Source of the DNA: an uncultured bacterium
GTDB taxonomy: Bacteria; Desulfobacterota; Binatia; HRBIN30; CADEER01
NCBI GenBank assembly: GCA_902826395.1
Contig: CADEER010000002.1
Coordinates: 43,016-93,258, forward strand
Direction: 5' to 3'
Length of the DNA: 50,243 bases
In this document: positions 17,433-26,820 of the stretch, piece by piece
How the letters are laid out: every line of letters starts with the position of its first letter
How positions within the stretch are numbered: the first letter of the stretch is position 1
Translations under genes and position numbers: made by a program
Notes under the pieces: model-generated
The model's database searches: none
The model's input: only the letters and a program-made list of their open reading frames with translations
Told to the model about the DNA's origin: nothing

Positions 17433-17657
17433 CGAGCCGGGGACCATACGCCAGGCCGCGAGCCGAGTCGAATTTTGTCGCCTAACCCACCCTCGGCTCG
17501 GGAGCAGTCTCGGCGCGTTCCCGACCTCGCCCTCTAATGATTTCGAGCTTTCAGTCGTAACGCTCTGAGTTTCCGTTCGAATTTGCACCGGCACGCCTCA
17601 GATTTCGGGTTGAAAAAGTTTCCCTTTGTGCTCAAATGCCTCCCCTTGGGGGTGCGG

Positions 17658-18938
17658 ATGGAAACCAAAACCGGGAATCAGGGAATCGTCGGCGTCGTCG
17701 CAGCACTCGCGCTGCTCGCGGCACCGGCCCAGTCGACTACTCTCGGTGATCTGAGCCGGGTCACCGCCAAGGCGGTCATCGTCGTCGACAACACCACCGA
17801 TCGCGTTCTCTTCGCCCGCAATCCCCACATGCAGTTGCCGCCGGCGAGCACGACAAAGCTGGTTACGGCTCTAGTCGCTGCGAACAGCGGTCGACTCGAT
17901 CGCAACGTCCGCGTGAGCAAGCACGCCAGCTCGATGCAGCCGTCGAAGATCTGGTTGCAGCCCGGCTGGACGATGAACATGCATGACCTCGTCGATGCGA
18001 TGCTGATCAAGTCAGCGAACGACGCCAGCGTCGTCGTCGCCGAAGGCCTCGCCGGATCGGTGCCTAGCTTCGCCAAGCGGATGAACACCACGGTCCAGGC
18101 ACTCGGAGCGCGCAACTCCAATTTCGTCAATCCCAATGGCCTACCGGCAAACGGTCACTACAGCTCCGCCGCCGACCTCGCCGTAGTCGTACGCCAAGCG
18201 ATCACGGTGCCCGAGCTGCGAGAGATCATGAGCACGCGCTCGAAGACGATTCATCCGCGGGCCGGGTCGAGGCGCAACATCGCCTTGCACAACACCAACA
18301 AGCTGTTGGGCAAACGGCCCTACAAACTGATCGGAAAAACCGGCTACACGCATCGCGCCAAGCGCTGTTTTGCCGGCGCCGCTTCGCTCGGCGGCCGCGA
18401 AGTGATCGTCGTAGTGCTCGGCTCCACCAACTTGTGGGGCGATATCGAGTTGCTGGTCGACTACGGGCTGCAGCCCGCTTCGCCCGGACCTGACTGGTCG
18501 ACGGAGACCGGCTGGCGTCAGGCCCTTGCGCCGAAGCCGGAGCCCAAGCCCGAGCCTCAAGTCGCGGCCGTGTCAAAGCCCGCGCCCCGACTAAACCCGC
18601 AACCGCGCCAGGTCGCGAAGGCGGTCGTCGAGGCCGATCCGATCGCACCCCCCCGCGTCGTCGCACAGGGAGACCGCAGCCGCGTCACCGCCGAGCCGCT
18701 GTTCCGCTACCACGTGCAGGTCGCGGCGCTGCGCAGCCGAACCCTCGCGCAAGATCTCCTGCGCAAGGTGGCGAAGCTCGGCTACCACGCGTCGATCGAG
18801 CAGAGCGAGGGCGGCGGCGACCTGCGCTACCGCGTCATTATTCGCGACCTGGCCGATCGCGTCATCGCACGACGAGTCGCTCGCGATCTCAGTCGCGACT
18901 TGCACCTCGAGACACAGATCGTCGCGGTAAAGGGATAA
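17658..18938 (+). CDS. D-Ala-D-Ala carboxypeptidase with C-terminal SPOR domain
   Basis: A serine-type DD-carboxypeptidase (S11 family, low-molecular-weight PBP) that would trim the terminal D-Ala of peptidoglycan stem peptides in the periplasm. From the ATG at 17658 it has 426 residues: a signal peptide to about residue 26, then the catalytic domain with S64-x-x-K67, S119-A-N121 and K227-T-G229 all intact. A Pro/Lys-rich linker (about 285-335) leads to a SPOR domain (about 345-420, FRYHVQVAALRS) that binds denuded glycans at division sites. GGGGGTG precedes the ATG; a TTG at 17583 would add 25 residues. The usual PBP5-like C-terminal domain and amphipathic anchor are replaced by SPOR. Confidence 0.9.
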   Translation: METKTGNQGIVGVVAALALLAAPAQSTTLGDLSRVTAKAVIVVDNTTDRVLFARNPHMQLPPASTTKLVTALVAANSGRLDRNVRVSKHASSMQPSKIWLQPGWTMNMHDLVDAMLIKSANDASVVVAEGLAGSVPSFAKRMNTTVQALGARNSNFVNPNGLPANGHYSSAADLAVVVRQAITVPELREIMSTRSKTIHPRAGSRRNIALHNTNKLLGKRPYKLIGKTGYTHRAKRCFAGAASLGGREVIVVVLGSTNLWGDIELLVDYGLQPASPGPDWSTETGWRQALAPKPEPKPEPQVAAVSKPAPRLNPQPRQVAKAVVEADPIAPPRVVAQGDRSRVTAEPLFRYHVQVAALRSRTLAQDLLRKVAKLGYHASIEQSEGGGDLRYRVIIRDLADRVIARRVARDLSRDLHLETQIVAVKG

Positions 18939-18946
18939 GAGGATCA

Positions 18947-18960
18947 GCGACTCGGGTCGC
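18947..18960. terminator. Possible hairpin between convergent genes
   Basis: An inverted repeat GCGAC-TCGG-GTCGC fills the short gap between the carboxypeptidase stop and the stop of the receiver-LpxC gene. The stem is only five base pairs and there is no T-run, so terminator function is uncertain. Confidence 0.25.
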
Positions 18961-18968
18961 GCCGCGTT

Positions 18969-20231
18969 CTATCGCGCGACTTTCGCGATCTCGCGCAACA
19001 ACGCGATGTTGTCTGCGTGGCCGGTCATTCGTGCATCGATGCGCCCTCTCACCGGGCGGCCGAGCAGATAGAGATCGCCGAGCACGTCGAGGATCTTGTG
19101 TCGGGCGAGCTCGTCGGGGAACCGCAGCTCGGTGTTCACGATCTTCTCGTCGTCGATGAGGATGCAGTTGTCGAGTCGACCGCCGCTCGCCAATCCCATG
19201 GACGCCATGGCCTTCATGTCCTTGACGAAGCCGAACGTGCGCGCCGGTGCGACTTCTTCGCGGAAGCTCTCCGGACCGCGGTATTCAAACGTGTAGCGCT
19301 GCGTACCGACCGGCGGCGGATACTTCAGAGTGTAGGAAACCGTCAGGGAGTCCGCCGGCTCGATCGAGATTCCCTCTTCCTCGGGGTCGTCGCTGCCGAT
19401 CGCGATCCGACTGTCGACCGCAATCTCTTCGACACCGCCGCCCTGCTCCTGAATGCCGGCACTTTCGATCAACGCGCAAAACTCGCGCGCCGAGCCGTCC
19501 ATCACGGGGACTTCGGACTGCACCTTCACGAGCACATTCGTGATCCCGTAGGCGTGCAAGGTAGCCAACAAGTGCTCGACGGTCGCAACACTCATGTCGC
19601 CCTGGTGTAGAGTCGTCGCGTAACCGGTCGACTCCACGAAATCGAGATGCGCCTGAACCGATGCTCCCGACGATAGGTTCGTGAACACGATGCCGCGGCC
19701 CGGCGGCAACGGATAGAGAATGAGCCCGGATCGAACTCCCGTGTGCAGGCCGTGACCGCTGCCAATCACGGAGCGGCCAATCGTCCTCTCCGGGTGCATG
19801 CTCACGCGCCCGCCCGCCAGCGTCGCACCGGCGGGCCTCATCGCGGCATCCTCGGATTCGTCATCCTGTGCGTGATGGTCGAGCGCGCGGTTCACCACCT
19901 GGAGAAGCGAGTCGATCGAGAACGGCTTCTCGATGAAGTCGAAGGCGCCGAGCTTGGTAGCTTGCACGGCGGTTTCGACGTTGCCGTGCCCCGAAATCAT
20001 CACCACCTGCGGCCGCCGCGGCTCGCTGCGCAACTGTCGCAGCAGTTCGATCCCGTCGATATCCGGCATCCAGACGTCCAGGAGCACCAGCTCGGGATGC
20101 TCGCGCCGGACGATAGCAAGCGCCTCTCGTCCACCTTCCGCCTCGAGCACGCGCAGGCCTTCGTCGTTCAGCACCCCCCGCAGCGAGCTGCGAATCTCGT
20201 TCTCGTCGTCGACGACCAGTACGGTGGACAT
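18969..20231 (-). CDS. lpxC: Response-regulator receiver domain fused to LpxC deacetylase
   Basis: One continuous 420-residue frame joins two complete domains. Residues 1-118 are a CheY-like receiver with acidic pocket D8/D9, phosphoacceptor D52 (LLDVWMPDIDG), S80 and K102 (IEKPF), closest in style to NtrX receivers. Residues 119-144 are an acidic then Gly-rich linker. Residues 147-420 are UDP-3-O-acyl-GlcNAc deacetylase, the committed step of lipid A synthesis, with catalytic E219, zinc ligands H220, H378 and D382, and general acid/base H405. These have the same spacing, within a residue, as E. coli E78, H79, H238, D242 and H265. GGAGGG lies 8 bases before the ATG. The gene follows an NtrY-like kinase after 45 bases. 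An in-frame ATG at 19841 with GAGGA upstream could yield free LpxC. Regulation by phosphorylation is inferred. Confidence 0.93.
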   Translation of the reverse strand: MSTVLVVDDENEIRSSLRGVLNDEGLRVLEAEGGREALAIVRREHPELVLLDVWMPDIDGIELLRQLRSEPRRPQVVMISGHGNVETAVQATKLGAFDFIEKPFSIDSLLQVVNRALDHHAQDDESEDAAMRPAGATLAGGRVSMHPERTIGRSVIGSGHGLHTGVRSGLILYPLPPGRGIVFTNLSSGASVQAHLDFVESTGYATTLHQGDMSVATVEHLLATLHAYGITNVLVKVQSEVPVMDGSAREFCALIESAGIQEQGGGVEEIAVDSRIAIGSDDPEEEGISIEPADSLTVSYTLKYPPPVGTQRYTFEYRGPESFREEVAPARTFGFVKDMKAMASMGLASGGRLDNCILIDDEKIVNTELRFPDELARHKILDVLGDLYLLGRPVRGRIDARMTGHADNIALLREIAKVAR

Positions 20232-20276
20232 GGGCTCGGCCCTCCAATGCGCCTCAAGCTAGCGGAACCGCCGCAT

Positions 20277-22481
20277 TCATGCACCCAACCCTGTCGCCAG
20301 GGGCGAATCGGCGCGCAACGGAAAATCAATGGCGAATCGTGTCCCGGACGGCTGATTCTCGAACACCCGGACGTAGGCCCGGTGCTCTGCAACGATCGCC
20401 GCGACGATGGCCAATCCGAGTCCGGTCCCGTCGGTCTTGGTCGAGAAATAGGGCTCGAAGATGCGACCACGCGCCTCTGGGATGATCCCCGATCCGTTGT
20501 CCGCAACCTCGAGCCGCACCACCCCCACCGTGCGATCGTGCAGGACCCGCACGTCCACACGCGGGTCTTCGACACGCTGGCAGGCGGCGACCGCGTTGTC
20601 GAGCAGGTTGACGACGACGCGCTTGATCGCCTCGGGGTCGATCTCCACCGCAGGCAGGCCGCCTTCTACGTCGAGCGCAAACTCGACGTCGCCATGCCCC
20701 TCTCGAAACAGCACCAGCGCTTCCTCGACCACTGCGGCAAGGTCATTAGGCGCCACTTCGACGGCGGGTAGGCGCGCGAAGGTCGAGAACTCGTTGACCA
20801 GGCGCTTGAGCTGCTCCACCTGGCCGACGATGGTGTCCGTGCACTCCCGCAGCACCGCGCCGTTTTCGGGGCCGAGCACACTGCCATAGCGCTTCTGCAG
20901 ACGCTGCGCAGACAGTTGGATTGGTGTCAGCGGGTTCTTGATCTCGTGAGCGATCCTGCGCGCCACTTCGCGCCACGCCTCCATCCGCTCTACGCGCAAC
21001 AGATAAGATACGTCTTCGAGAAACAGGATGGCGCCACGTGCCGCACCGGTTTCGTCTTCGAGGTGGATCGCAGTCACCCACGCCGTCAACTGACGGGGCC
21101 CCGCCGCGAGCTTGACCTGGCGCTCGATGCGAGCCTTGCCGCCGGTCGTCACCTCGTCGAGAAGCTCGCGTAGAGGCGCGAGCTGATCCTGCGCCAGGGC
21201 CTCGCGCCACGGCCGGCCGCGAACTTCGTCAGGGTCGAGAGTCAGCATGCTGCCCGCTGCCGGATTGAGCGCCGCGACGATGCCGGCCTCGTCGATCGAG
21301 AGCACCCCGGCGGTAATGTTGCGCAGCACATTCTCGATGTAGCTGCGGCGTTCGTCGAGCTTCGAGTGGGTCGTCTGCAACTCGCCAGCCATCGTATTGA
21401 ACGAAGCGAAGAGGGGTGCGAACTCCTCGTCGCCACCGGCCTCGGCACGATATCCCAGATTGCCCTGCGCCACCTCGCTCATACCATCGCCCAAACGCTG
21501 GATCGGCACGGTGAAGCCCTTGGCGAACGTGAAACCGAACCAGATCGCCGCCAGCAGCACCACCAACGTGATGAGCAACAAGGTCAGCGTGTAGCTGTTT
21601 ACGATGGGCTGCTTCAGCACGCCGAGCTGGCGGTACTCGTCGTAGGCGTGCACGGTCTCTCTGGCCGCCTGACTGACGACCCGCGGCACGACGTAGTCGA
21701 CCACGACGATGGCAACGACACTGCCATCGATGTCGCGTACGGGAACCGCACCGCGCACCAGATCACCATCGGCTGCCTTCTGCGTTCCGGTAAAATCCAT
21801 CCCTCGGAACGCGACGTCGACGTCGGAGGTCGCGACGTGTAGCGTCCGCTCGTCGAGCCCGTCGTCGTGCGCCAGCGCCAGCGGGCCGCCGTGGTCGGCA
21901 ATCTGAATCGCCTGCACGTTGAGGCGGCGCCGTTCACCCTCGATGAACGTCTGCAACCGACTGCGATTGCCCGGCGCCAGGAGATCCCGTCGACGCAACT
22001 CGCCGCCGATCTCGGCGGCGTGATGCAGGGCGTCATCACCGACCCGCTGATAGTAGCGATGCGCAACCTTCAACGCCCCCTCGACCGAGCTGACGACGCG
22101 GACGCTGAACCAGTTGTTGATCGCCTCGGAGAGAAACCCCTCGGCGACCACGAACAGGAGAAGCGTCGGGAACAACGTCAGGGTGACAAACGCCATCACC
22201 AGACGCGCCCGCAACCGAGCGCCGAGAATCCTCTGCCGCCGTTCGACAACCAGCTTTACGAGGTTGCGAGCGACGAGAAACAGGAAGAGGACGAGAAGAA
22301 TGACGTTGAGATTGATGAGCAGGAAAAAGATGACATTGCCCGCTCGCGAAGCGCTGTTGGTGAACTCGGGAAGGCGCGTCTGCAACACCGCCAGCACCAG
22401 GAAGGCGGCGGCGATGAAGAAGATCAGCAGGCCTTCACGGCGGCGGCGGCGGCGCTCCGAGCGGTCGGCCGCACCGGTCAT
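20277..22481 (-). CDS. NtrY-like transmembrane sensor histidine kinase
   Basis: A 734-residue membrane kinase with NtrY layout: hydrophobic helices near 19-35, 50-70, 93-117 and 294-320. A periplasmic sensor region of about 175 residues (120-293) is followed by HAMP (about 321-375) and PAS (about 380-490). The phosphoacceptor region [20 protein letters not shown] has His512. The ATPase domain has [26 protein letters not shown] and GTGLGLAI. NtrY kinases respond to envelope or redox cues in proteobacteria. Its start overlaps the ruvB stop as ATGA, and the next gene is the receiver-LpxC fusion, the natural phosphorylation partner since no NtrX-type activator is adjacent. What it senses cannot be read from the sequence. 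Confidence 0.92.
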   Translation of the reverse strand: MTGAADRSERRRRRREGLLIFFIAAAFLVLAVLQTRLPEFTNSASRAGNVIFFLLINLNVILLVLFLFLVARNLVKLVVERRQRILGARLRARLVMAFVTLTLFPTLLLFVVAEGFLSEAINNWFSVRVVSSVEGALKVAHRYYQRVGDDALHHAAEIGGELRRRDLLAPGNRSRLQTFIEGERRRLNVQAIQIADHGGPLALAHDDGLDERTLHVATSDVDVAFRGMDFTGTQKAADGDLVRGAVPVRDIDGSVVAIVVVDYVVPRVVSQAARETVHAYDEYRQLGVLKQPIVNSYTLTLLLITLVVLLAAIWFGFTFAKGFTVPIQRLGDGMSEVAQGNLGYRAEAGGDEEFAPLFASFNTMAGELQTTHSKLDERRSYIENVLRNITAGVLSIDEAGIVAALNPAAGSMLTLDPDEVRGRPWREALAQDQLAPLRELLDEVTTGGKARIERQVKLAAGPRQLTAWVTAIHLEDETGAARGAILFLEDVSYLLRVERMEAWREVARRIAHEIKNPLTPIQLSAQRLQKRYGSVLGPENGAVLRECTDTIVGQVEQLKRLVNEFSTFARLPAVEVAPNDLAAVVEEALVLFREGHGDVEFALDVEGGLPAVEIDPEAIKRVVVNLLDNAVAACQRVEDPRVDVRVLHDRTVGVVRLEVADNGSGIIPEARGRIFEPYFSTKTDGTGLGLAIVAAIVAEHRAYVRVFENQPSGTRFAIDFPLRADSPLATGLGA

Positions 22482-23515
22482 GGTTCGAACAGCTTCCCTT
22501 GTGGTGATGCCTCTCGCTGCACCTGGCGGCCGAAGTACTCGAACGCCGCCGGCGTCGCCACGCGTCCCTTTGGCGTCCGATTCAAGAATCCCTGCTGGAT
22601 CAGATACGGCTCGTACACGTCCTCGATGGTGTCGCGCTCTTCGCCGATCGCCGCCGCCAAAGTCTCGACGCCCACCGGCCCGCCGCCGAATTTGTCGATC
22701 ACGGTGCGCAACAGCTCGCGGTCCATTCGGTCGAACCCGCAGCGATCGACGTCCAGCAGCTCCAGCCCGCGCTGTGCCACTTCTCTGGTGATCCTTCCGT
22801 CGGCGCGCACCTGGGCGAAGTCGCGAACGCGGCGCAAGAGCCGATTGGCGATGCGCGGCGTGCCGCGCGATCGCCCGGCGATCTCGCGCGCGCCTTCGCT
22901 GTCGAGGGGCACGGTGAGGATCGAAGCCGATCGCCGGAGGATGGTCGCCAACTCGTCGGCGCTGTAGAACTCGAGCCGCAAAGTCACGCCGAATCGACTG
23001 CGCAAGGGCGAGCTCAGCAATCCCGTCCGCGTCGTCGCACCGACCAGCGTGAAGCGCTTCAAATCCAGCTTGATCGATCGCGCCGACGGCCCCTGCCCGA
23101 TCATGACGTCGATCTGATAGTCCTCCATCGCCGGATACAGGATCTCCTCGACGATGCGGTGCAGACGGTGGATCTCGTCGATGAAAAGCACGTCGCCCTC
23201 GTCGAGATTGGTCAGCAGCGCAGCCAGGTCTCCCGGCTTCTCGATCACCGGGCCCGAGGTGGATCGCAGATTCACGCCGAGCTCGCGCGCGATGACGTGG
23301 GCGAGAGATGTCTTGCCGAGGCCAGGGGGACCGTACAACAGCGTGTGGTCGAGACTGTCGCCCCGCCCCAGCGCAGCCTGTATGGCAACCTCGAGATTGG
23401 CTTTGACACTCTCCTGCCCGGTGTAGTCCGCCAACTGAAGAGGCCGCAGTGCCGAGTCGAAGCCGGCATCGTCCTCGGCTGACTGGGGCTCGACGATTCG
23501 CTCTCGGTCGTTCAT
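22478..23515 (-). CDS. ruvB: Holliday junction branch-migration ATPase RuvB
   Basis: RuvB is the hexameric AAA+ motor that drives branch migration of Holliday junctions bound by RuvA. The 345 residues contain Walker A GPPGLGKT at 62-69, Walker B DEIHRL near 113-118, and the sensor and arginine-finger region around [18 protein letters not shown]. The winged-helix C-terminal domain follows ([15 protein letters not shown], then [15 protein letters not shown]). All expected motifs are present and the length is normal. The ATG at 23515 overlaps the ruvA stop as ATGA, and its own stop overlaps the kinase start as ATGA, so four genes in a row are translationally linked. Confidence 0.97.
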   Translation of the reverse strand: MNDRERIVEPQSAEDDAGFDSALRPLQLADYTGQESVKANLEVAIQAALGRGDSLDHTLLYGPPGLGKTSLAHVIARELGVNLRSTSGPVIEKPGDLAALLTNLDEGDVLFIDEIHRLHRIVEEILYPAMEDYQIDVMIGQGPSARSIKLDLKRFTLVGATTRTGLLSSPLRSRFGVTLRLEFYSADELATILRRSASILTVPLDSEGAREIAGRSRGTPRIANRLLRRVRDFAQVRADGRITREVAQRGLELLDVDRCGFDRMDRELLRTVIDKFGGGPVGVETLAAAIGEERDTIEDVYEPYLIQQGFLNRTPKGRVATPAAFEYFGRQVQREASPQGKLFEP

Positions 23516-24099
23516 CCGCTCAAGGTCTTCAAAGCTTCGCGGATCAAGGCCGCGAGATCCCTGGCACCGCCGCGCGCGGCATCGCGCACCGCCCTATCCG
23601 CGTCCGCGTCACGATACCCCAGATTGACCAGAGCCGATACGGCCTCGTCCTCCGGCCCTACCGCCGCAGGCCCGCGCGACGGCGCCGACAGGGCGAGCGA
23701 TTGCACCTTGTCCTGCAATTCGACGATGAGCCGCTCGGCCGTGCGCTTGCCGATGCCGGGAATACCCACCAGACGGCGCACGTTGCCTTCAGCCAGGGCG
23801 GCGATCAGATCCGCCGTCGGAATCCCGGAGAGGATGGTGAGGGCCATGCGCGGACCGACGCCCGATACGGCGATCAGGCGCTGGAACAGTCCTTTCTCGA
23901 TCGCGTCCGCGAAGCCGAAGAGCTCGATCGCGCTGTCTCGCATCTGCGTGTGGATCGATAACTCGACAGCGTCGCCCTCGCCCGGCAATGCGGAAAACGC
24001 ATTGAGCGACACCATCACTCGATAGCCGACGCCGTTCACGTCGACTACCAATCCCTCGGGCGATTTGACGGCGAGCCGACCGGTGAGCCGGGCGATCAT
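23512..24099 (-). CDS. ruvA: Holliday junction-binding protein RuvA
   Basis: RuvA tetramers bind four-way junctions and load RuvB. The protein starts [23 protein letters not shown] in the usual way, has the two helix-hairpin-helix motifs ([13 protein letters not shown] and [16 protein letters not shown]), a short acidic linker, and the C-terminal RuvB-contact domain ([17 protein letters not shown]). I choose the ATG at 24099 because it overlaps the ruvC stop as ATGA and has GAGG five bases upstream; a GTG two codons earlier is possible. That gives 195 residues. The gene lies between ruvC and ruvB in the standard order. Confidence 0.95.
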   Translation of the reverse strand: MIARLTGRLAVKSPEGLVVDVNGVGYRVMVSLNAFSALPGEGDAVELSIHTQMRDSAIELFGFADAIEKGLFQRLIAVSGVGPRMALTILSGIPTADLIAALAEGNVRRLVGIPGIGKRTAERLIVELQDKVQSLALSAPSRGPAAVGPEDEAVSALVNLGYRDADADRAVRDAARGGARDLAALIREALKTLSG

Positions 24100-24686
24100 C
24101 GCCACCTCGCTCGCCCGCTGCGCGCGCGGCGCGCAACGGCGGCGATGTTCAAGGCGGGACCACGCGCGGCCGGCGCCGAGCAGTCGATCTTGGCCGCGAA
24201 GCGCGCGGTGTTGGTGTGGCAGATCGCCGCGCCGAGGGCGTCCGCCTCATCCGCCACGAGGTCCGTCGTCACGCCCAACAGCCGCGTCACCATCCCCCCC
24301 ATCTGCGCTTTGTCGGCGCGGCCGCTGCCGGCCACCGCCATCTTGATCGCCGCCGGCGAATACTCGTGCACCGCCACGCCGGAGCGCGCCGCCGCCACCA
24401 TCACCGACCCACGGGCCTCACCCAACCGAAACGCTGTCTGGACGTTGTCGCCGACGAAGCTCTGCTCGAGACTGACCGCGTCCGGGCGATGCCGTTCGCA
24501 GAGATCCAGAACCAGCGCGAAGATTGCCCCGAGCTTGGCGGCGCGTTCGCCGCGCAGACGCAAAACGCCGCTGGCAACCCGCTCCAGCGAATCGCCGGAT
24601 GACCGCACGACTCCCCAACCAGTCACCGTCGTTCCGGGATCGATCCCCAGAACGCACAGGCCCTGCACTGCGGTCCGCGGCTTCAC
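24096..24686 (-). CDS. ruvC: Holliday junction resolvase RuvC
   Basis: RuvC cuts Holliday junctions symmetrically, acting with RuvAB. The catalytic acids are visible as D16 (GIDPGTTVTGWG), E74 (SLEQSF) and D146/D149 (DEADALGAA), with the DNA-contacting GSGRADKAQM segment near 121-129. The GTG at 24686 is chosen because GGGGAGG lies six bases upstream; an in-frame ATG at 24713 has no such site and the frame opens to 24776. The result, 196 residues, is about 20 longer than E. coli RuvC because of a basic C-terminal tail rich in Arg and Ala. It heads the ruvC-ruvA-ruvB-kinase-lpxC transcription unit. Confidence 0.95.
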   Translation of the reverse strand: MKPRTAVQGLCVLGIDPGTTVTGWGVVRSSGDSLERVASGVLRLRGERAAKLGAIFALVLDLCERHRPDAVSLEQSFVGDNVQTAFRLGEARGSVMVAAARSGVAVHEYSPAAIKMAVAGSGRADKAQMGGMVTRLLGVTTDLVADEADALGAAICHTNTARFAAKIDCSAPAARGPALNIAAVARRARSGRARWR

Positions 24687-24902
24687 GGTCAACCTCCCCT
24701 CCTGCCCACTCATCCCCCGCGGGCAACTAGTGCCTCGCGGTCGGCGAATCTTCGCGCAGCGAAGGTGCAACCGCAAACACCCCGGAAGCGCCGATCACGC
24801 GCGTTCGATCGTATTGGAAGTACGGCGCACGTCCCGCCGAAACAGCGGACCGAGGGGAGGCGGACCTGCCCCGTCAGCGGCCGCCCATGTGGCAGATACC
24901 GA

Positions 24903-25655
24903 CTACCCGGCGCTCAACCGCTCGAGCTCTTCCGGAGCGATGTCGACGTTGCAGGCGACATCCTGGACGTCGTCGTGGTCCTCGAGCTCGTCCAACAGTT
25001 TCAAGGTCCGCTCGGCGGGCGGGCCGCTCAGGTCCACCGTGTTGGACGGCACCATCGTCACCGCTGCGGTACTGGTCGCAATGCCCGCCGCGTCGAGGGC
25101 CTCCTTCACCGCATTGAAGGCCTCCGGCTCCATCGCCACCTCGAACACGTCGTCTTGCTCGGAGATGTCGTCGGCCCCCGCTTCCAGAGCGATCTCCATG
25201 AGCTTTTCTTCGTCGACGACCGATCTCTCGACCGTGATGACGCCGCGCTTCTGGAACATCCACGCCACGCATCCGGCATCACCCATGTTGCCGCCGAACC
25301 TGCTGAACAGATGTCGGAGCTCCGACACGGTGCGGTTGCGGTTGTCGGTCATCGCCTGCACGAGGACCGCGGCTCCGCCCGGGCCGTAGCCTTCGTACTG
25401 GATCTCCTCGTACTGGACCCCCTCGATCTCACCCGTGCCCTTCTTGATGGCGCGATCGATGTTGTCGTTCGGCACGCTGCTCTGCTTGGCCGTGGTGACC
25501 GCCGTGCGCAGCCGCGGGTTGGCGTTGATGTCGCCACCGCCGATCTTCGCCGCGACCGTGATTTCCTTGATCAGCTTGCTGAAGAGCTTGCCGCGTTTGG
25601 CGTCTTTGGCGGCTTTCTTGTGTTTGATTGTGCTCCACTTCGAGTGGCCGGACAT
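24903..25655 (-). CDS. YebC/PmpR-family protein
   Basis: A 250-residue member of the YebC/PmpR family (TACO1-related), whose members act as transcription regulators or as helpers of translation through proline-rich stretches. It has the invariant opening [20 protein letters not shown], then [38 protein letters not shown], and a ferredoxin-like C-terminal part. Length is normal. The ATG at 25655 has AGAGG seven bases upstream. It stands 216 bases upstream of ruvC on the same strand, the gene order found in many proteobacteria, so it may be read together with the ruv genes or have its own promoter. Cytoplasmic. Confidence 0.95.
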   Translation of the reverse strand: MSGHSKWSTIKHKKAAKDAKRGKLFSKLIKEITVAAKIGGGDINANPRLRTAVTTAKQSSVPNDNIDRAIKKGTGEIEGVQYEEIQYEGYGPGGAAVLVQAMTDNRNRTVSELRHLFSRFGGNMGDAGCVAWMFQKRGVITVERSVVDEEKLMEIALEAGADDISEQDDVFEVAMEPEAFNAVKEALDAAGIATSTAAVTMVPSNTVDLSGPPAERTLKLLDELEDHDDVQDVACNVDIAPEELERLSAG

Positions 25656-25857
25656 GGATCTACCTCTGCGCGATGAGGAACTGCCGTAAAGTCGTATCCG
25701 CTAGCACAGCCTCCCGCGCGACGTAAATCCTGGCCGGTCGCGGGAATGGATCCGGTTCGATCCCGCGGGTACCGCCTGACGGGCGGCCTCTCGTGCCGCC
25801 GTTGGAAGCGACCCAGCTCGGCGCCCGGCCAGGCTTATGCCCGGCCGTTCCGCACTT

Positions 25858-26418
25858 TCAGTCGCGGACGAGCCTGCGCTCGCGAGCGTAGTCCAGGAGA
25901 GCCCGCTGCAAGAGCCGGCGACCCCGGGATAGTCGCGACCGCACCGTGCCGATCGGGCAGTCCATCGCCGCGGCCGCTTCCTCGTATGACAGCTCCTGAA
26001 GGTCGACCAGCAGGATCGCCTCCCGATAATCCGCCGGCAGTGCCTTCAATGCCTCGTCGACCTCCGCGTCGAGCGCTTGCGAGAGGATCACCTCGGCCGG
26101 GTCCCCGCTCCCGCCATCGCCGGATAAAGCGTCGGCATCCAACACGGTGTCGTCAAACTCGACATCGCGCGCCGACTTCTGCTTCTCGCGGTAGCGGTTG
26201 CGGAACAGGTTGTGCGCGATCGTCAACAGCCATGCGCGGCAGTTCGTGCCCGGCTCGAAACGACTCCAGAAGCGATGTGCGCGCAGGTACGTCTCTTGAA
26301 CGAGGTCCTCGGCTTCGGCGCGATCGCGCGTCAGATACAGCGCGGTCGTGAAGACCTGGTCCATCAACGGCAGCGCGACCCGCTCGAAAGAAGCACTCTG
26401 CCCAGCCGGGTCCGTCAT
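25858..26418 (-). CDS. ECF (RpoE/SigR-like) RNA polymerase sigma factor
   Basis: A group 4 sigma factor of 186 residues from the ATG at 26418. Region 2 is clear (ALYLTRDRAEAEDLVQETYLRAHRF), followed by NCRAWLLTIAHNLFRNRYR of region 2.4. After a short acidic linker comes region 4 with its helix-turn-helix (LPADYREAILLVDLQELSYEEAAAAMDCPIGTVRSRLSRGR). The frame is open up to 26547 but that part overlaps the glutaredoxin region and is not sigma-like; ATG 26430 is an alternative start. It lies 67 bases downstream of glutaredoxin on the same strand. A zinc anti-sigma factor is divergently encoded upstream of the pair. The sequence resembles SigR-type redox sigma factors, but the regulon is unknown. 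Confidence 0.9.
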   Translation of the reverse strand: MTDPAGQSASFERVALPLMDQVFTTALYLTRDRAEAEDLVQETYLRAHRFWSRFEPGTNCRAWLLTIAHNLFRNRYREKQKSARDVEFDDTVLDADALSGDGGSGDPAEVILSQALDAEVDEALKALPADYREAILLVDLQELSYEEAAAAMDCPIGTVRSRLSRGRRLLQRALLDYARERRLVRD

Positions 26419-26485
26419 GCCGATCAGCATCAGGATTAGCGGATTCGACTCATCGTTGGGGCCCTTGCGGGTACCACGCCACCCG

Positions 26486-26743
26486 TCAACCGAGCCCGAG
26501 CATGGGATCCAGCTCGCCGCGATCTTCCAGGGACTGCAACTCCTCATAGCCGCCGACCGGGGTGCCGTCGATGAATATCTGCGGCACTGTCCGGCGGCCC
26601 GACTCCGCGATCATCTTCTCGCGCAGGGCTGCGTCGTAGCTGACGTCGACCTCATCGTACGCCACGCCCTTGTGATCGAGCAGGCGCTTGGCGCGCACGC
26701 AGAACGGACAAACGAGGGTAGTGTAGATCGTGACCTGGGCCAT
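26486..26743 (-). CDS. grxC: Glutaredoxin 3-like protein
   Basis: A small dithiol glutaredoxin, 85 residues from the ATG at 26743, that reduces disulfides at the expense of glutathione in the cytoplasm. The active site is C12-P-F-C15, followed by the GSH-binding TVPQIFIDG with its cis-proline and the GGYEEL segment. Upstream codons to 26782 are open but not glutaredoxin-like. No ribosome-binding site is seen; TTGCGA and TAATTT spaced by 17 end about 10 bases before the ATG, so a nearly leaderless message is possible. It is the first gene of the pair with the ECF sigma factor, facing the anti-sigma gene across 143 bases. Confidence 0.9.
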   Translation of the reverse strand: MAQVTIYTTLVCPFCVRAKRLLDHKGVAYDEVDVSYDAALREKMIAESGRRTVPQIFIDGTPVGGYEELQSLEDRGELDPMLGLG

Positions 26744-26820
26744 GGAGCGGCAAAAATTACAGCCCCGTGCGGTGCCTCGCAAGCTCGCCTCTCTCGCAAC
26801 CGGCTCAACAGGCGGAAACG

